NCBI RefSeq assembly: GCF_004022565.1
Contig: NZ_CP022987.1
Span: 1,674,001 to 1,738,000 of the forward strand
Direction of reading: 5' to 3'
Origin: Pollutimonas thiosulfatoxidans
Lineage (GTDB): Bacteria; Pseudomonadota; Gammaproteobacteria; Burkholderiales; Burkholderiaceae_B
DNA length: 64,000 nt
In this document: one piece after another, positions 52,362-60,993 of the stretch
How positions within the stretch are numbered: the stretch's first letter is position 1
How the letters are laid out: each line of letters begins with the position of its first letter
Program-made: the position numbers and the translations under genes
Notes under the pieces: model-generated
The model's input: only the letters and a program-made list of their open reading frames with translations
Database searches by the model: none
What the model was told of the DNA's origin: nothing

Positions 52362-54607
52362 GGCTTCCTCGCAACATCAGGCAGGTCAGCCAACGCGGCC
52401 GCGCCGTCCCGCCGCCGTGCCGTCCGCCAGGCCAGGCCGGCGCCGACAGCCAGCACTGCCGCCAGCAGCCATAAAGGCCACCACACCGGGGCATTCCATT
52501 GTTGTATCTTCTGCGCACGCAAGGCCGGCTCGATACGGTAGTACTGCAAGGTATTGCGCACCATTTGCGTGGGCTTGGCGTTACGGACCCAGGCCTGATA
52601 GGCGCCGCCGGATTTGGGGAAATAGCCAAACATCCATGGCGCGTCCTGCTGAACGATCTGTACCATGCGATGCACCAGGGCTTCTTTCTCTGGGCCGTCG
52701 TCCAGAAAGCGCATTTCCTCGAACAGCCGGTCGAACTCGTCGTTTTGATAGTTCGACGCATTTTCCCCGCCCGTGGCCACTTTGGCGTGCGGGCCATACA
52801 GCAGGAACAGAAAGTTTTCGGCATCCGGATAGTCGGCCACCCATCCCCACATATATAGCTGGGCACTGCCGTTGCGCATCTTGTCCTGGAAGCGGTTGTA
52901 ATCAGTGGCGCGTACTTCCAGCTGTATGCCTATGGCCGCCAGTTGACGACGCATCCAGTCGAGCATGGCGCTGGAGCCCATGCCGCCCGCCGAATCGAAA
53001 TGCAGAATCAATGGCCGGCCCGATAGTGCATCGCGGCCCTCCGGATACCCCGCCTCTGCCAGCAAGCGGCGCGCGTCGTCCAGGGGGCGCCGTTCTGCCC
53101 GTCCGTCCTCCAGCGTGTATACCTGTTCGTTAAGCCCTTCGGGCAAGGCTTGATAGCCGGGCACGCCCGGAGGAACAGGACCGTAAGCAACTTGCGCTTC
53201 GCCGTTCTGGAAAATGGAAACATACTGCTCCCAGTTGAAGGCAATGCTAAGCGCCTGGCGCAGCTTGCGATTGCGCTCTGTTTGCTCGGGCGTATCGCCT
53301 TTGCCCACGACAGGATCCAGCCAGTTGAAACCCAGATAGAAAACCTGCGCTTCGGTGGCGCTGCGCAATTGCAGTCCGTGGTCTTCGTAAAGGGCTGCCT
53401 TCTCTGTCGAATCGCCCGCCGCCACGCGCATCGCCACCCCGTAGTCGCCACGTTCGACTTGCGGAATGTCGTAATACCCCTGTATGAACTTGCCCATCAG
53501 GGGTACGCCTTCTTTCTCCAGCGAAAACACAATACGGTCGATAAAGGGCGTGAGTTTTCCGCAGTCGTCGAGCAAGCCGATATCCTGGTCCCCAGGCTCG
53601 CCCGTGCAAGGATAGGGCTCGCCACGGAAATTAGGGTTGCGCTGCAGGACATGGCGGCGGTTGACGATGGACTCGCTCAGCATATAAGGCCCGGTACCCA
53701 CTGGCCAGGTATTCAGCGACAAGTTGTGCTCGGCCATGCCGGGCTGGTGGTAAAAGCGGTCGGCTTCCCAAGGAACGGGCGCGGTAAAAGTCATGGCCAG
53801 CCAGTACTTGAATTGCGGATACTTGCCGATTACCTTGATGCGCAACGTGTGGTCATCCAGCGCCAAAACGCCATCGAATCCCATCCTGCGCAAGTCCATC
53901 CAGGCGGCGTCGCCGCCGCCCGCCTGTTCTCGCAGGACTTCATCGTGCTGCTTCAAGACCTCCCCGTAGTCGCGCATGCCCGCGATATGCTCGGCCATCA
54001 CGCCATACACAGGCGATACGACACGCGGACTGGCCAATCGGCGAAAGGCATAGACGTAGTCGTCCGCCACCAGCTCGCGCGTACCGGTGTGCTGGAAATC
54101 GTCGATGCCGAACTTGCCTTCAAGCTGACCGGAAGAAATGGGCCAATACACGGGCTTGCCGTTGGCGTCGCGGGCAAATGCGGGGTGGGGCTGGAACCGT
54201 ATGCCGGGCTTGATACGTATGTCGTAGACGCTGACGGCAATATCCTGCCCGGGCGCATCGTCGGGCAGGATATTGCCTGCAGCATCATAGTAAGTGGGCG
54301 GGTCAATCGATGCTGCAGCGCGCGGCACCAGGTGGTAGGGCCGCGCCAGATAATCGTATCCGTACAGCGGCTCATAAATGGAATAGGTAAATGGCGTCTC
54401 GTCGCTGGAATACGAACTGGCCGGATCCAGATGCTTGGGCGAGCGCTGGGAAAACGCCGTGTACAACACGTTGTCTTGCTCATGGCCGGCCGGATAGGGA
54501 CTATTGACGGGCTCTTGCGTGCAAGCGACCAGGCCCAGCATCAGCGCCACCAAGCCCAGCACCTGCAATGACAGACGCAGCCCTAGCACTGCTGCTTCTG
54601 CCAGCAT
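52358..54607 (-). CDS. Peptide-type ABC substrate-binding lipoprotein with C-terminal membrane segment
   Basis: 749 residues from the ATG at 54605-54607. A signal sequence ending in the lipobox LVAC (about 26-29) predicts a lipoprotein. The SBP_bac_5 fold follows, with PKHLDPASSYSSDETPFTYS near the start and EGRDALSGRPLILHFDSAGG later. Unlike standard binding proteins of 500-620 residues, it ends with PLWLLAAVLAVGAGLAWRTARRR (about 705-727), a membrane helix with a positive tail. It overlaps the nuclease gene's 3' end by 25 bp. The ligand is not identifiable; oligopeptides are the default guess. Confidence 0.87.
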   Translation of the reverse strand: MLAEAAVLGLRLSLQVLGLVALMLGLVACTQEPVNSPYPAGHEQDNVLYTAFSQRSPKHLDPASSYSSDETPFTYSIYEPLYGYDYLARPYHLVPRAAASIDPPTYYDAAGNILPDDAPGQDIAVSVYDIRIKPGIRFQPHPAFARDANGKPVYWPISSGQLEGKFGIDDFQHTGTRELVADDYVYAFRRLASPRVVSPVYGVMAEHIAGMRDYGEVLKQHDEVLREQAGGGDAAWMDLRRMGFDGVLALDDHTLRIKVIGKYPQFKYWLAMTFTAPVPWEADRFYHQPGMAEHNLSLNTWPVGTGPYMLSESIVNRRHVLQRNPNFRGEPYPCTGEPGDQDIGLLDDCGKLTPFIDRIVFSLEKEGVPLMGKFIQGYYDIPQVERGDYGVAMRVAAGDSTEKAALYEDHGLQLRSATEAQVFYLGFNWLDPVVGKGDTPEQTERNRKLRQALSIAFNWEQYVSIFQNGEAQVAYGPVPPGVPGYQALPEGLNEQVYTLEDGRAERRPLDDARRLLAEAGYPEGRDALSGRPLILHFDSAGGMGSSAMLDWMRRQLAAIGIQLEVRATDYNRFQDKMRNGSAQLYMWGWVADYPDAENFLFLLYGPHAKVATGGENASNYQNDEFDRLFEEMRFLDDGPEKEALVHRMVQIVQQDAPWMFGYFPKSGGAYQAWVRNAKPTQMVRNTLQYYRIEPALRAQKIQQWNAPVWWPLWLLAAVLAVGAGLAWRTARRRDGAAALADLPDVARKP

Positions 54608-55215
54608 TGATAGCGCCAAACCCAGGGCGCTACGGCCTCTGGCTGTTGCCAGATGCCCAGGCCGGCCGCGCGCGCTTGCTCCTGCACGGCAGGCAGGCTG
54701 GCATCGCGCAGAAACTTGCCGCGCTTCTCCATGTTTGCCCAAGCCATGCCCTTTTGCACCAGTTGCCGGTTGGCCGTGGTGCCGTCGGGCAGGGGCACAT
54801 CGCAGATATGCCGTTCGTAATGATCTTGTTCATGGCACTGGGCCGTGATGGACTTGCCGGCGATAAGCGCCGCCAGGGCTTTGCGCGATGCCTGGGCATA
54901 GGGCTGGCCGGGACGCTGGTTCTTGCTGTTGCCGGTCTCTGGCGCGTCGATGCTGGCCAGGCGTATGCGCAACTCGCGTCCATTGACCAGCAGACTGAAG
55001 GTGTCGCCGTCGGTGACTTGAACGACCCGGCCCGCTAGGGAATAGCTGCCAGGCGGTGCTCCGGCAGTGGTGGTGGCGCCGACATTGCGGTGGCCGTACT
55101 GGGAACCCCAGCCCGCCAGCGCACCGACGAAGACCAGCACTGCCAAGGACACGCCGCCCCGCGCCGTCAAGGCGTGCAGCAGCTTGTGCACCAGCAGATT
55201 CAAAAAACGGTTCAC
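54583..55215 (-). CDS. Membrane-anchored thermonuclease (SNase-like) family protein
   Basis: 210 residues from GTG at 55213-55215, which has AGGA 5 nt upstream; a GTG 24 nt earlier (55239) is also possible. A membrane segment (LAVLVFVGALAGWG, near 25-38) precedes an SNase domain: VVQVTDGDTFSLLV, IRLASIDAPE with the expected Arg and Asp, the YERHICDVPL Glu, and a C-terminal aromatic segment. These proteins cleave DNA or RNA with Ca2+ and are usually exported or surface-bound. Its 3' end overlaps the transporter binding-protein gene, so it heads the five-gene run. Confidence 0.85.
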   Translation of the reverse strand: MNRFLNLLVHKLLHALTARGGVSLAVLVFVGALAGWGSQYGHRNVGATTTAGAPPGSYSLAGRVVQVTDGDTFSLLVNGRELRIRLASIDAPETGNSKNQRPGQPYAQASRKALAALIAGKSITAQCHEQDHYERHICDVPLPDGTTANRQLVQKGMAWANMEKRGKFLRDASLPAVQEQARAAGLGIWQQPEAVAPWVWRYQCWQKQQC

Positions 55216-55352
55216 ATCAGTCCTGGAATTCAGTCGCACGGAAAAGCTTGCGGCCGCCGGCGCGGCCAGGCGCTGCGATTATAGGGCCCCCAAGTGGTCC
55301 GAAACAGTCGGTATATCCCTGAAGCGCATCATAACGGTTTAGCGCCCCTTGC

Positions 55353-56996
55353 TTAGTCCGCGCCGCTCCAGCAGCGATCAAGGACGCTGCTCAAGGCAAA
55401 CGCTGCCGGGGTCACGCCGTATACCCGGCCCGCACCAGCGTAACGACTGCGGATGAAGGCGTCGGCCAGTGTTGCGGTTCCATGTCGACGCAACAAGCCA
55501 GCCTGAACCAGCAGGACAATCTCCTGGGCGATGTGCCGTGCTGCGGCTTCCAGCGCCGGGCCTGTGGTCCCGAGCAACTGACGCAGACTGCTGGCACGCG
55601 CCTGCAGCATCGTGTCGCCTGCGGCATCCTCCTCGAGCGAGTCCAACAACACAGCGGCAAGTTCGGGATGACGACGTAGCGCCCGCAAGACGTCCAGGCA
55701 CATGATGTTGCCGGATCCTTCCCAAATTGAATTGACCGGCGCCTCGCGATACAGACGCGCCATGGGCCCGGTTTCTATATAACCATTGCCGCCCCACACC
55801 TCCATGCATTCAGCCGTGGCCTCTATGCTGCGCTTGCAAATCCAGAACTTTGCCGCCGGCGTGAGAATACGCCGATAGGCCTGGTTCAGGGGCTCGTCTG
55901 GCGCGTCAAAGGCCCGCGCCAGACGCAGCGCCAGCGCCGTGGCAGCTTCACTTTCCAGAGCCAGGTCCATGAGCACGCTTTGCATCAGCGGCTGATTTAT
56001 CAGCAGCTCGCCGAAGGCCATCCGGTGCCGGGCATGATGGACGGCTTGCACGACGGCCTGCCGCAGCAATGCCGTGCTGCCCAGGACGCAATCCAGGCGC
56101 GTGTACGAGGCCATTTCCACCAGCGTGGCGATGCCACGGCCCTCCTCGCCGACCAATATGCCTACGGCATCCTGCAACTCGACTTCCACACTGGCATTCG
56201 AGGCGTTGCCCAACTTGTCCTTCAAGCGCTGAATGCGCACGGCGTTCTTGCTGCCGTCGTCCAGCCAGCGCGGCACATAGAAGCAGGAATAAGCCTCGTC
56301 ATGGCGGGCCAGCACCAGGTGGGCGTCCGACATGGGCGACGAGAAGAACCACTTGTGTCCCACCAGATGGTAGGGCAAGCCCCGACCACTCTGTGCCAGA
56401 GGCCGTGCCCGGGTCGTATTGCTGCGCAAGTCCGAACCACCCTGCTTCTCGGTCATGCCCATACCCACCATCATGGACGTTTTGTCGGAAAGCGGAGCAT
56501 CCCGCTGGTCGTATTGCGATGAGTAAAGGCGGCTAGCGACGGAATCGAACCAGTCTTCCTTTTGCAATATAGGGATGGCTGCCGAGGTCATGGTGACGGG
56601 GCATAAAGAGCCCGCTTCCACCTGGCCGTGCATCAGGTAAGCGGCTGCGCGCGCCACCTGCGCCCCCGCCCCGGGATGAGACCAGGCGCCGCTGTGCATG
56701 CCTTGCATAAAGGCCAGGCGCATGAAGCGGTGCCATGCCGGATGGAAGTCGACCCCATCGACCCGGCGCCCCTGGCGATCGAACATGACAAGCTCGGGCT
56801 TGTGGCGATTGGCCTGGTTGGCCAGCTCGATGGTTTCGGCCAGGCCGAGGCGGGCGCCGTAATGGTGCAAGGTCTCGGTATGAGCAGCGCCACCTTCACG
56901 CAACACCCCCTCTTGCAAGGCGGCATCCGAGGTATACAGGTTGTAGTCGCCCAGGTCGGGCACCTGATTCGTGACTTCGTGCGTGGTCCATGCCAT
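55353..56996 (-). CDS. AidB-like acyl-CoA dehydrogenase family protein
   Basis: 547 residues, the length of AidB (about 540) and longer than ordinary acyl-CoA dehydrogenases (380). Conserved: NQVPDLGDYNLYTSD at the start, CPVTMTSAAIPIL, GMGMTEKQGGSDLRSNTT (FAD-contacting), HKWFFSSPMSDAHLVLA and AECMEVWGGNGYIETGPMARLYREAPVNSIWEGSGN in parts (about 386-421). E. coli AidB is an adaptive-response flavoprotein that binds DNA; fatty-acid oxidation cannot be excluded here. It is divergent from the DUF423 gene by 121 bp. Confidence 0.88.
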   Translation of the reverse strand: MAWTTHEVTNQVPDLGDYNLYTSDAALQEGVLREGGAAHTETLHHYGARLGLAETIELANQANRHKPELVMFDRQGRRVDGVDFHPAWHRFMRLAFMQGMHSGAWSHPGAGAQVARAAAYLMHGQVEAGSLCPVTMTSAAIPILQKEDWFDSVASRLYSSQYDQRDAPLSDKTSMMVGMGMTEKQGGSDLRSNTTRARPLAQSGRGLPYHLVGHKWFFSSPMSDAHLVLARHDEAYSCFYVPRWLDDGSKNAVRIQRLKDKLGNASNASVEVELQDAVGILVGEEGRGIATLVEMASYTRLDCVLGSTALLRQAVVQAVHHARHRMAFGELLINQPLMQSVLMDLALESEAATALALRLARAFDAPDEPLNQAYRRILTPAAKFWICKRSIEATAECMEVWGGNGYIETGPMARLYREAPVNSIWEGSGNIMCLDVLRALRRHPELAAVLLDSLEEDAAGDTMLQARASSLRQLLGTTGPALEAAARHIAQEIVLLVQAGLLRRHGTATLADAFIRSRYAGAGRVYGVTPAAFALSSVLDRCWSGAD

Positions 56997-57117
56997 GGCG
57001 ACCTCCGTGCCGGTTCACTGCCTTGTGCGTGGGCGTCTTGGCGCGCCCGGCAAGGCGTGTTTTGATGATAGCACCGGGCGCATACAGTAAGATCAAAGAC
57101 TACTTACCGGAACCGCC

Positions 57118-57495
57118 ATGACAGATCGCCTGCTCGTTATTTTTGCCGCCCTTACCCTGATGGTGGGCGTAGGAACCGGCGCCTTTGGCGCGCACGCGCT
57201 CAAGCGCATCCTTAGCCCGGACATGCTTGCCATCTGGCAAACGGCTGTGCAGTACCAAATGGTCCATGGCTTGGGCATGCTGCTGATCGCGCTGCTGGCG
57301 ACCCGCTACGGCTCGCCCCTGCTGCACTATGCCGGCATGCTGATGTTTGCGGGGGTAGTGGTATTCAGCGGCAGCCTTTATTTGCTGGCCTTCACCGGCA
57401 TCAGGTGGTTGGGCGCCATTACGCCTTTCGGTGGCTTGGCATTTATTGCGGCCTGGGCCATGGTTGCGCTGGCCGCTTGGCGCAGTGCTCCTTAG
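57118..57495 (+). CDS. DUF423 family membrane protein
   Basis: 125 residues with four hydrophobic segments (about 5-25, 44-61, 69-91, 96-120). GTGAFGAHALKR near 19-30 and TAVQYQMVHGLGML near 42-55 are the DUF423 (YgdD/YwdK) signature. An inner-membrane protein of unknown function. It is divergent from the AidB-like gene, and the HexR-type palindrome lies just after its stop. Confidence 0.9.
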   Translation: MTDRLLVIFAALTLMVGVGTGAFGAHALKRILSPDMLAIWQTAVQYQMVHGLGMLLIALLATRYGSPLLHYAGMLMFAGVVVFSGSLYLLAFTGIRWLGAITPFGGLAFIAAWAMVALAAWRSAP

Positions 57496-57508
57496 CTTTG
57501 AGGCCATT

Positions 57509-57523
57509 TGTAGTAAAACTACA
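57509..57523. promoter_or_regulatory. HexR-type palindrome upstream of eda
   Basis: TGTAGTAAAACTACA: 6-bp arms around AAA, 90 bp before the eda ATG. It fits the HexR consensus known from gammaproteobacteria (TGTARTWWWAYTACA as I recall it), where KDPG is the effector. An outer repeat GAGGCC/GGCCTC (57500-57505, 57534-57539) surrounds it. No hexR gene is in the window. Confidence 0.55.
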
Positions 57524-57613
57524 GTAAAATGTCGGCCTCTTGCGGGCCACCACCTTCCAACACCCGATTGGGCGCATGCTTGATCGCACCGACAAACCTA
57601 GCGAGCCGTTACC

Positions 57614-58234
57614 ATGAACGCACTGGAACTCCTTGAACATAGCCCGGTCATGCCGGTCATCGTCATCCACGACCTGGACACGGCCGTCGACCTGGCCCGC
57701 GCGCTGGTAACCGGGGGCGTACGCAGTCTCGAAATTACACTGCGTTCGGAAAATGCTCTACAGGCCATACGCGTGATCAGCAAGGAAGTGCCCGAGGCCC
57801 TGGTGGGCGTGGGCACGGTGCGCAACGCACGCCAACTGGATCAAGCCCTGGAAGCCGGCGCCCGCTTTGCGGTCAGTCCGGGCCTGACACCGGATATCGC
57901 CCACGCCGTTCGCCTTGCAGGCATACCCTTCCTGCCGGGCGTAGCCACGGCATCCGAATCCATGCACGCTGCGGACCAGGGCTTTACCGTGCAAAAGCTT
58001 TTCCCGGCTGAAGCCGTGGGCGGCGCAGCCTTGTTGAAAGCCTTGTATGGGCCTTTGCCCGATATCGTCTTTTGCCCCACCGGCGGCATCAACGCAAGCA
58101 ATGCCGCCACTTATCTGGCGCTGCCAAATGTGAAATGTGTCGGGGGCTCGTGGCTGACGCCTGAAAACGCGGTGGCCGGGCGCGACTGGGCTGCCATCAC
58201 GCGCCTGGCACAAGAGGCGTGCCGTCTCCAGTAG
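57614..58234 (+). CDS. eda: KDPG aldolase (2-dehydro-3-deoxy-6-phosphogluconate aldolase)
   Basis: 206 residues. It cleaves KDPG to pyruvate and glyceraldehyde 3-phosphate. The Schiff-base Lys128 is in VQKLFPAEAVGG, with Glu40 and Arg44 (SLEITLRS) in the positions of E. coli Glu45 and Arg49. VGVGTVRN and FCPTGGINASN (phosphate site) are present. It faces the minus-strand sugar-acid genes tail to tail (15 bp), and supplies the last step for the neighbouring KdgK. Confidence 0.95.
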   Translation: MNALELLEHSPVMPVIVIHDLDTAVDLARALVTGGVRSLEITLRSENALQAIRVISKEVPEALVGVGTVRNARQLDQALEAGARFAVSPGLTPDIAHAVRLAGIPFLPGVATASESMHAADQGFTVQKLFPAEAVGGAALLKALYGPLPDIVFCPTGGINASNAATYLALPNVKCVGGSWLTPENAVAGRDWAAITRLAQEACRLQ

Positions 58235-58249
58235 CTGCAGCCGGGCGGC

Positions 58250-59218
58250 CTAGCCGCGCCGGTAGGCCGCCAGCGGGGTTTCACCGCGCAGCGCCATAAG
58301 CAGATTGGTCGTCGCCATTTCGGCCATGGCGGCGCGCGTTTCGTGAGTCGCCGAGCCGGCGTGCGGCAAGGGTAGTATTTGCGGATGATCGCGCAAGGGA
58401 GAATCCTGCGGCAGCGGTTCGATGTCGAAGACGTCCAGGCCGGCGGCACGCAAGTGGCCGCTATCCAGAGCGTCCAGCAAGGCTGTTTCCTGGACAATGG
58501 GGCCGCGTGCCCCATTGATCAGAATTGCACCCGGCTTCATCCGTGCAAATTCCGCCGCCCCCATCATCCCCCGGGTCTGCTCGGTAAGCGGCAACACAAT
58601 AACCACGAAATCAGATCGCTGCAGCACTTCATCGAAGCTTGCGCTGCGCGCCTTGCCTTCCGGCAGACCACTGCCTACGGGCGTACGGGTGTGATAGAGC
58701 ACGGGCATTCGAAAACCCAGGGCGGCGCGTTGTGCCAGCGCCTGCCCGATCCGGCCATAACCCAATATGCCCAGCGTCTTGCCATGTACATCCCAGCCGT
58801 ATAGGTCTTCTCCTATGCTGCGCTTCCAGCGGCCCTGTTGCACATAGCGCCCCAGTTCGAGAATGCGCCGGCTGGTTCCGAGCACCAGCGCGAAGAGCAG
58901 GTCTGCGACCGTCTCTGTCAGGACGCCCGGTGTATGGCATAGGGTAATGCCGCGTTGCTGCAAGGCATCGACATCGAACTTGTCGACGCCAACCGAAATA
59001 CTGGAAATAACTTGCAAGCGCGGCGCCAGTTTAAGCAGCAAATCGTCAATAGCGTAGCTGGACCCGATGAGGCCTTCCGCCGTCGGCAGGGCGTCCAGAA
59101 AGGCACGCTCTTGTCCGGCGACCCGGGGATTGGCAATGGTGACCTCGTGCTCGTCACGGATGCGTTGCAACTGCGCCGGCGGCAACTCTCGATAGACCAG
59201 AACCTGCTTGCGACTCAT
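58250..59218 (-). CDS. 2-hydroxyacid dehydrogenase, 2-ketogluconate/glyoxylate reductase (GhrB-like)
   Basis: 322 residues of the D-isomer-specific 2-hydroxyacid dehydrogenase family. NAD(P)-binding GILGYGRIGQALAQRA near 152-167; catalytic Arg in NGARGPIV, Glu in FDIEPLPQ and His in LPHAGSATHETR. The closest known subgroup is GhrB/TkrA, which reduces 2-ketogluconate, glyoxylate and hydroxypyruvate. It is the last gene of the minus-strand sugar-acid run, 15 nt after the kinase. Substrate is inferred from context. Confidence 0.88.
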   Translation of the reverse strand: MSRKQVLVYRELPPAQLQRIRDEHEVTIANPRVAGQERAFLDALPTAEGLIGSSYAIDDLLLKLAPRLQVISSISVGVDKFDVDALQQRGITLCHTPGVLTETVADLLFALVLGTSRRILELGRYVQQGRWKRSIGEDLYGWDVHGKTLGILGYGRIGQALAQRAALGFRMPVLYHTRTPVGSGLPEGKARSASFDEVLQRSDFVVIVLPLTEQTRGMMGAAEFARMKPGAILINGARGPIVQETALLDALDSGHLRAAGLDVFDIEPLPQDSPLRDHPQILPLPHAGSATHETRAAMAEMATTNLLMALRGETPLAAYRRG

Positions 59219-59233
59219 GTGCCTTCCTTGATG

Positions 59234-60178
59234 TCAGTAACCCGCCTGCTCGAGCTCCTGGCGAGTCGGCAAACCCTCAGTGTCGCCCAGCACCTGGACG
59301 GCGCGCGAGCCTATCCAGCTACCCCGCTCCACCGCCTTTCGCCAGGACAGACCCTCTAGCTTGGCGCTGATTACACCCACAGCGAAGCCATCGCCGGCCC
59401 CTACGGTATCGACAACCGATGCGACCGGGCATCCGGGCACATAGCCCTGCTCGTCCCCTGTATCGTAATAGGCGCCATCCGCGCCCAGCTTGATTACCAC
59501 GGCCTTGGCGCCACGCTCGCAATAATAGCGGGCGATTTCCTCAGGCGTGTCGCGCCGCGTCAGTAACTGGCCTTCAGAAAGCCCAGGGAAGATCCAGTCG
59601 GCCCCGTCGGCAAGCGTATTGATACGTGTGCGCATTTCTTCAGTCGACGGCCATAGCACCGGGCGCAGATTGGGATCGAAACTGACGGTTCTTCCGGCCG
59701 TCCGCATCAGGTTCATGGCGCGTTGCGAGACCTCGAAGCAATTAGCTGAAATTGCGGCAAACACACCTGTACCGTGCAAATGGCGGGCACTACGCAGCCA
59801 GTCTTCGTCAATGTCGGACAGCTGCATCTGGCTTGCGGCCGAACCCTTGCGATGGTATTCGACCGGGGGATCGCTGCCATCGGTCACCCTGCCCTTGAAT
59901 TGCAGGCCGGTGCGCTGAGTGGCGGCGCTTACGACATGCGAGCAATCGATGCCCTCGCCCTGCATTTCAGCCAACAGGTAGCGGCCCATGGAGTCATCAC
60001 CCAGGCGGCTGGCCCAGCCAACCTTGTTGCCCAGGCGCGACAGGCCGATGGCAACATTGGTCTCGGCACCGGCCGTGCGTTTGGAAAAGCCACGCGCCTG
60101 CTCCAGCGGCCCTGGCTGGTCAGCAACTAGCAGCATCATCGCTTCGCCAAAAGTCACTACGTCCAGGGTATGGCTCAT
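59234..60178 (-). CDS. kdgK: PfkB-family sugar kinase, probable 2-dehydro-3-deoxygluconate kinase
   Basis: 314 residues from the ATG at 60176-60178. The N-terminal VVTFGEAMMLLVADQPGPL, GAETNVAIGLSRLG (PfkB signature 1) and C-terminal DTVGAGDGFAVGVISAKLEG (signature 2 with the catalytic Asp) mark a PfkB kinase. KdgK phosphorylates KDG to KDPG, the substrate of the adjacent eda product, which makes this the best specificity; 2-ketogluconate kinase is an alternative. A long upstream in-frame extension overlaps the next gene and is rejected. Confidence 0.87.
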   Translation of the reverse strand: MSHTLDVVTFGEAMMLLVADQPGPLEQARGFSKRTAGAETNVAIGLSRLGNKVGWASRLGDDSMGRYLLAEMQGEGIDCSHVVSAATQRTGLQFKGRVTDGSDPPVEYHRKGSAASQMQLSDIDEDWLRSARHLHGTGVFAAISANCFEVSQRAMNLMRTAGRTVSFDPNLRPVLWPSTEEMRTRINTLADGADWIFPGLSEGQLLTRRDTPEEIARYYCERGAKAVVIKLGADGAYYDTGDEQGYVPGCPVASVVDTVGAGDGFAVGVISAKLEGLSWRKAVERGSWIGSRAVQVLGDTEGLPTRQELEQAGY

Positions 60179-60180
60179 TA

Positions 60181-60948
60181 TCAGGTCTCCAAGGCGCGCA
60201 GTTGCGCAATCGCATCCCGCGTAATCGTTGTCAGGTCGTTGCCTACCAGGGGGTATTCGATGGCATGCGGCACACTGGTGGGCAAACGGCGCAGCACCGC
60301 TCGCCAGGGAGCGGCGGAATCCGTCAATGGGACCGCCACCCATCGGTCCACCCGACGTTGCACACCTTTGCAGTGTACATAGCGGACACGTCCAGCAAAA
60401 GACCGAGCCGCCAGCAGCGGACATTCGCCCGTCCAGTGCCAATTGCCCACATCGAAGGTCATGCCCAGCTTGATGCCAGCTTCGTCCAGCGCAGCAAAAA
60501 AGCGTTTCAAGGCGTGTACGGTGCCCGCGCCATGGGTCTGGTCGTTTTCTATCATCAGGACGATGTCGGTGCTGCCCAGCGCCGCAGCAAGCCGGCCGAG
60601 CGAATCGATCGAGCTGTCGTTAAAGCCGCCGATGGACATCTTCAAAACGCTGGCCCCTATTGCTGCGGCGTCGTCGAGGCCCAGCCGCAGCGCGTCCTCA
60701 TCGAAGCGACCTTGCGCCGTCCAGAGCATTTGCGGGCTGGAATAAACACAATACAAAGCCGTCTCGGCAACCGCAGCGCGGATTTGTTCATGCTCGCCGG
60801 CGTGTCCATGCAGTAATTCGCCACGGACCTCCACGCCGTCAGCGCCCGCCTGCTTGCACAGATGGACGAACCAGGCTTGGCCATGGCGTTGCACCTCTGT
60901 GGCCCCGAAGGAAGACAGCGACACAATAATGGGTCTGGAAGGATTCAT
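60181..60948 (-). CDS. TIM-barrel sugar phosphate isomerase/epimerase family protein
   Basis: 255 residues of the xylose-isomerase-like TIM-barrel family (AP endonuclease family 2). Metal-site segments include VLMIENDQTHGAGT (Glu), GMTFDVGNWHWTGECP (Asp, His) and RYVHCKGVQ (His). IVSLSSFGATEV opens the first strand. The reaction is unknown; the family includes isomerases, epimerases and dehydratases of sugars and sugar acids. It ends 2 nt before kdgK, so it should act in the same pathway. Confidence 0.8.
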   Translation of the reverse strand: MNPSRPIIVSLSSFGATEVQRHGQAWFVHLCKQAGADGVEVRGELLHGHAGEHEQIRAAVAETALYCVYSSPQMLWTAQGRFDEDALRLGLDDAAAIGASVLKMSIGGFNDSSIDSLGRLAAALGSTDIVLMIENDQTHGAGTVHALKRFFAALDEAGIKLGMTFDVGNWHWTGECPLLAARSFAGRVRYVHCKGVQRRVDRWVAVPLTDSAAPWRAVLRRLPTSVPHAIEYPLVGNDLTTITRDAIAQLRALET

Positions 60949-60993
60949 GTTGCCGCTATGCCGCCAATGAGGTGGCGAGCATGCTCAAGCGTG

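Noticed and set aside
53150..54571. Open frame of 473 codons on the plus strand opposite the ABC binding-protein gene
   Set aside because: Antisense shadow; the minus-strand protein has clear family motifs, this one does not.
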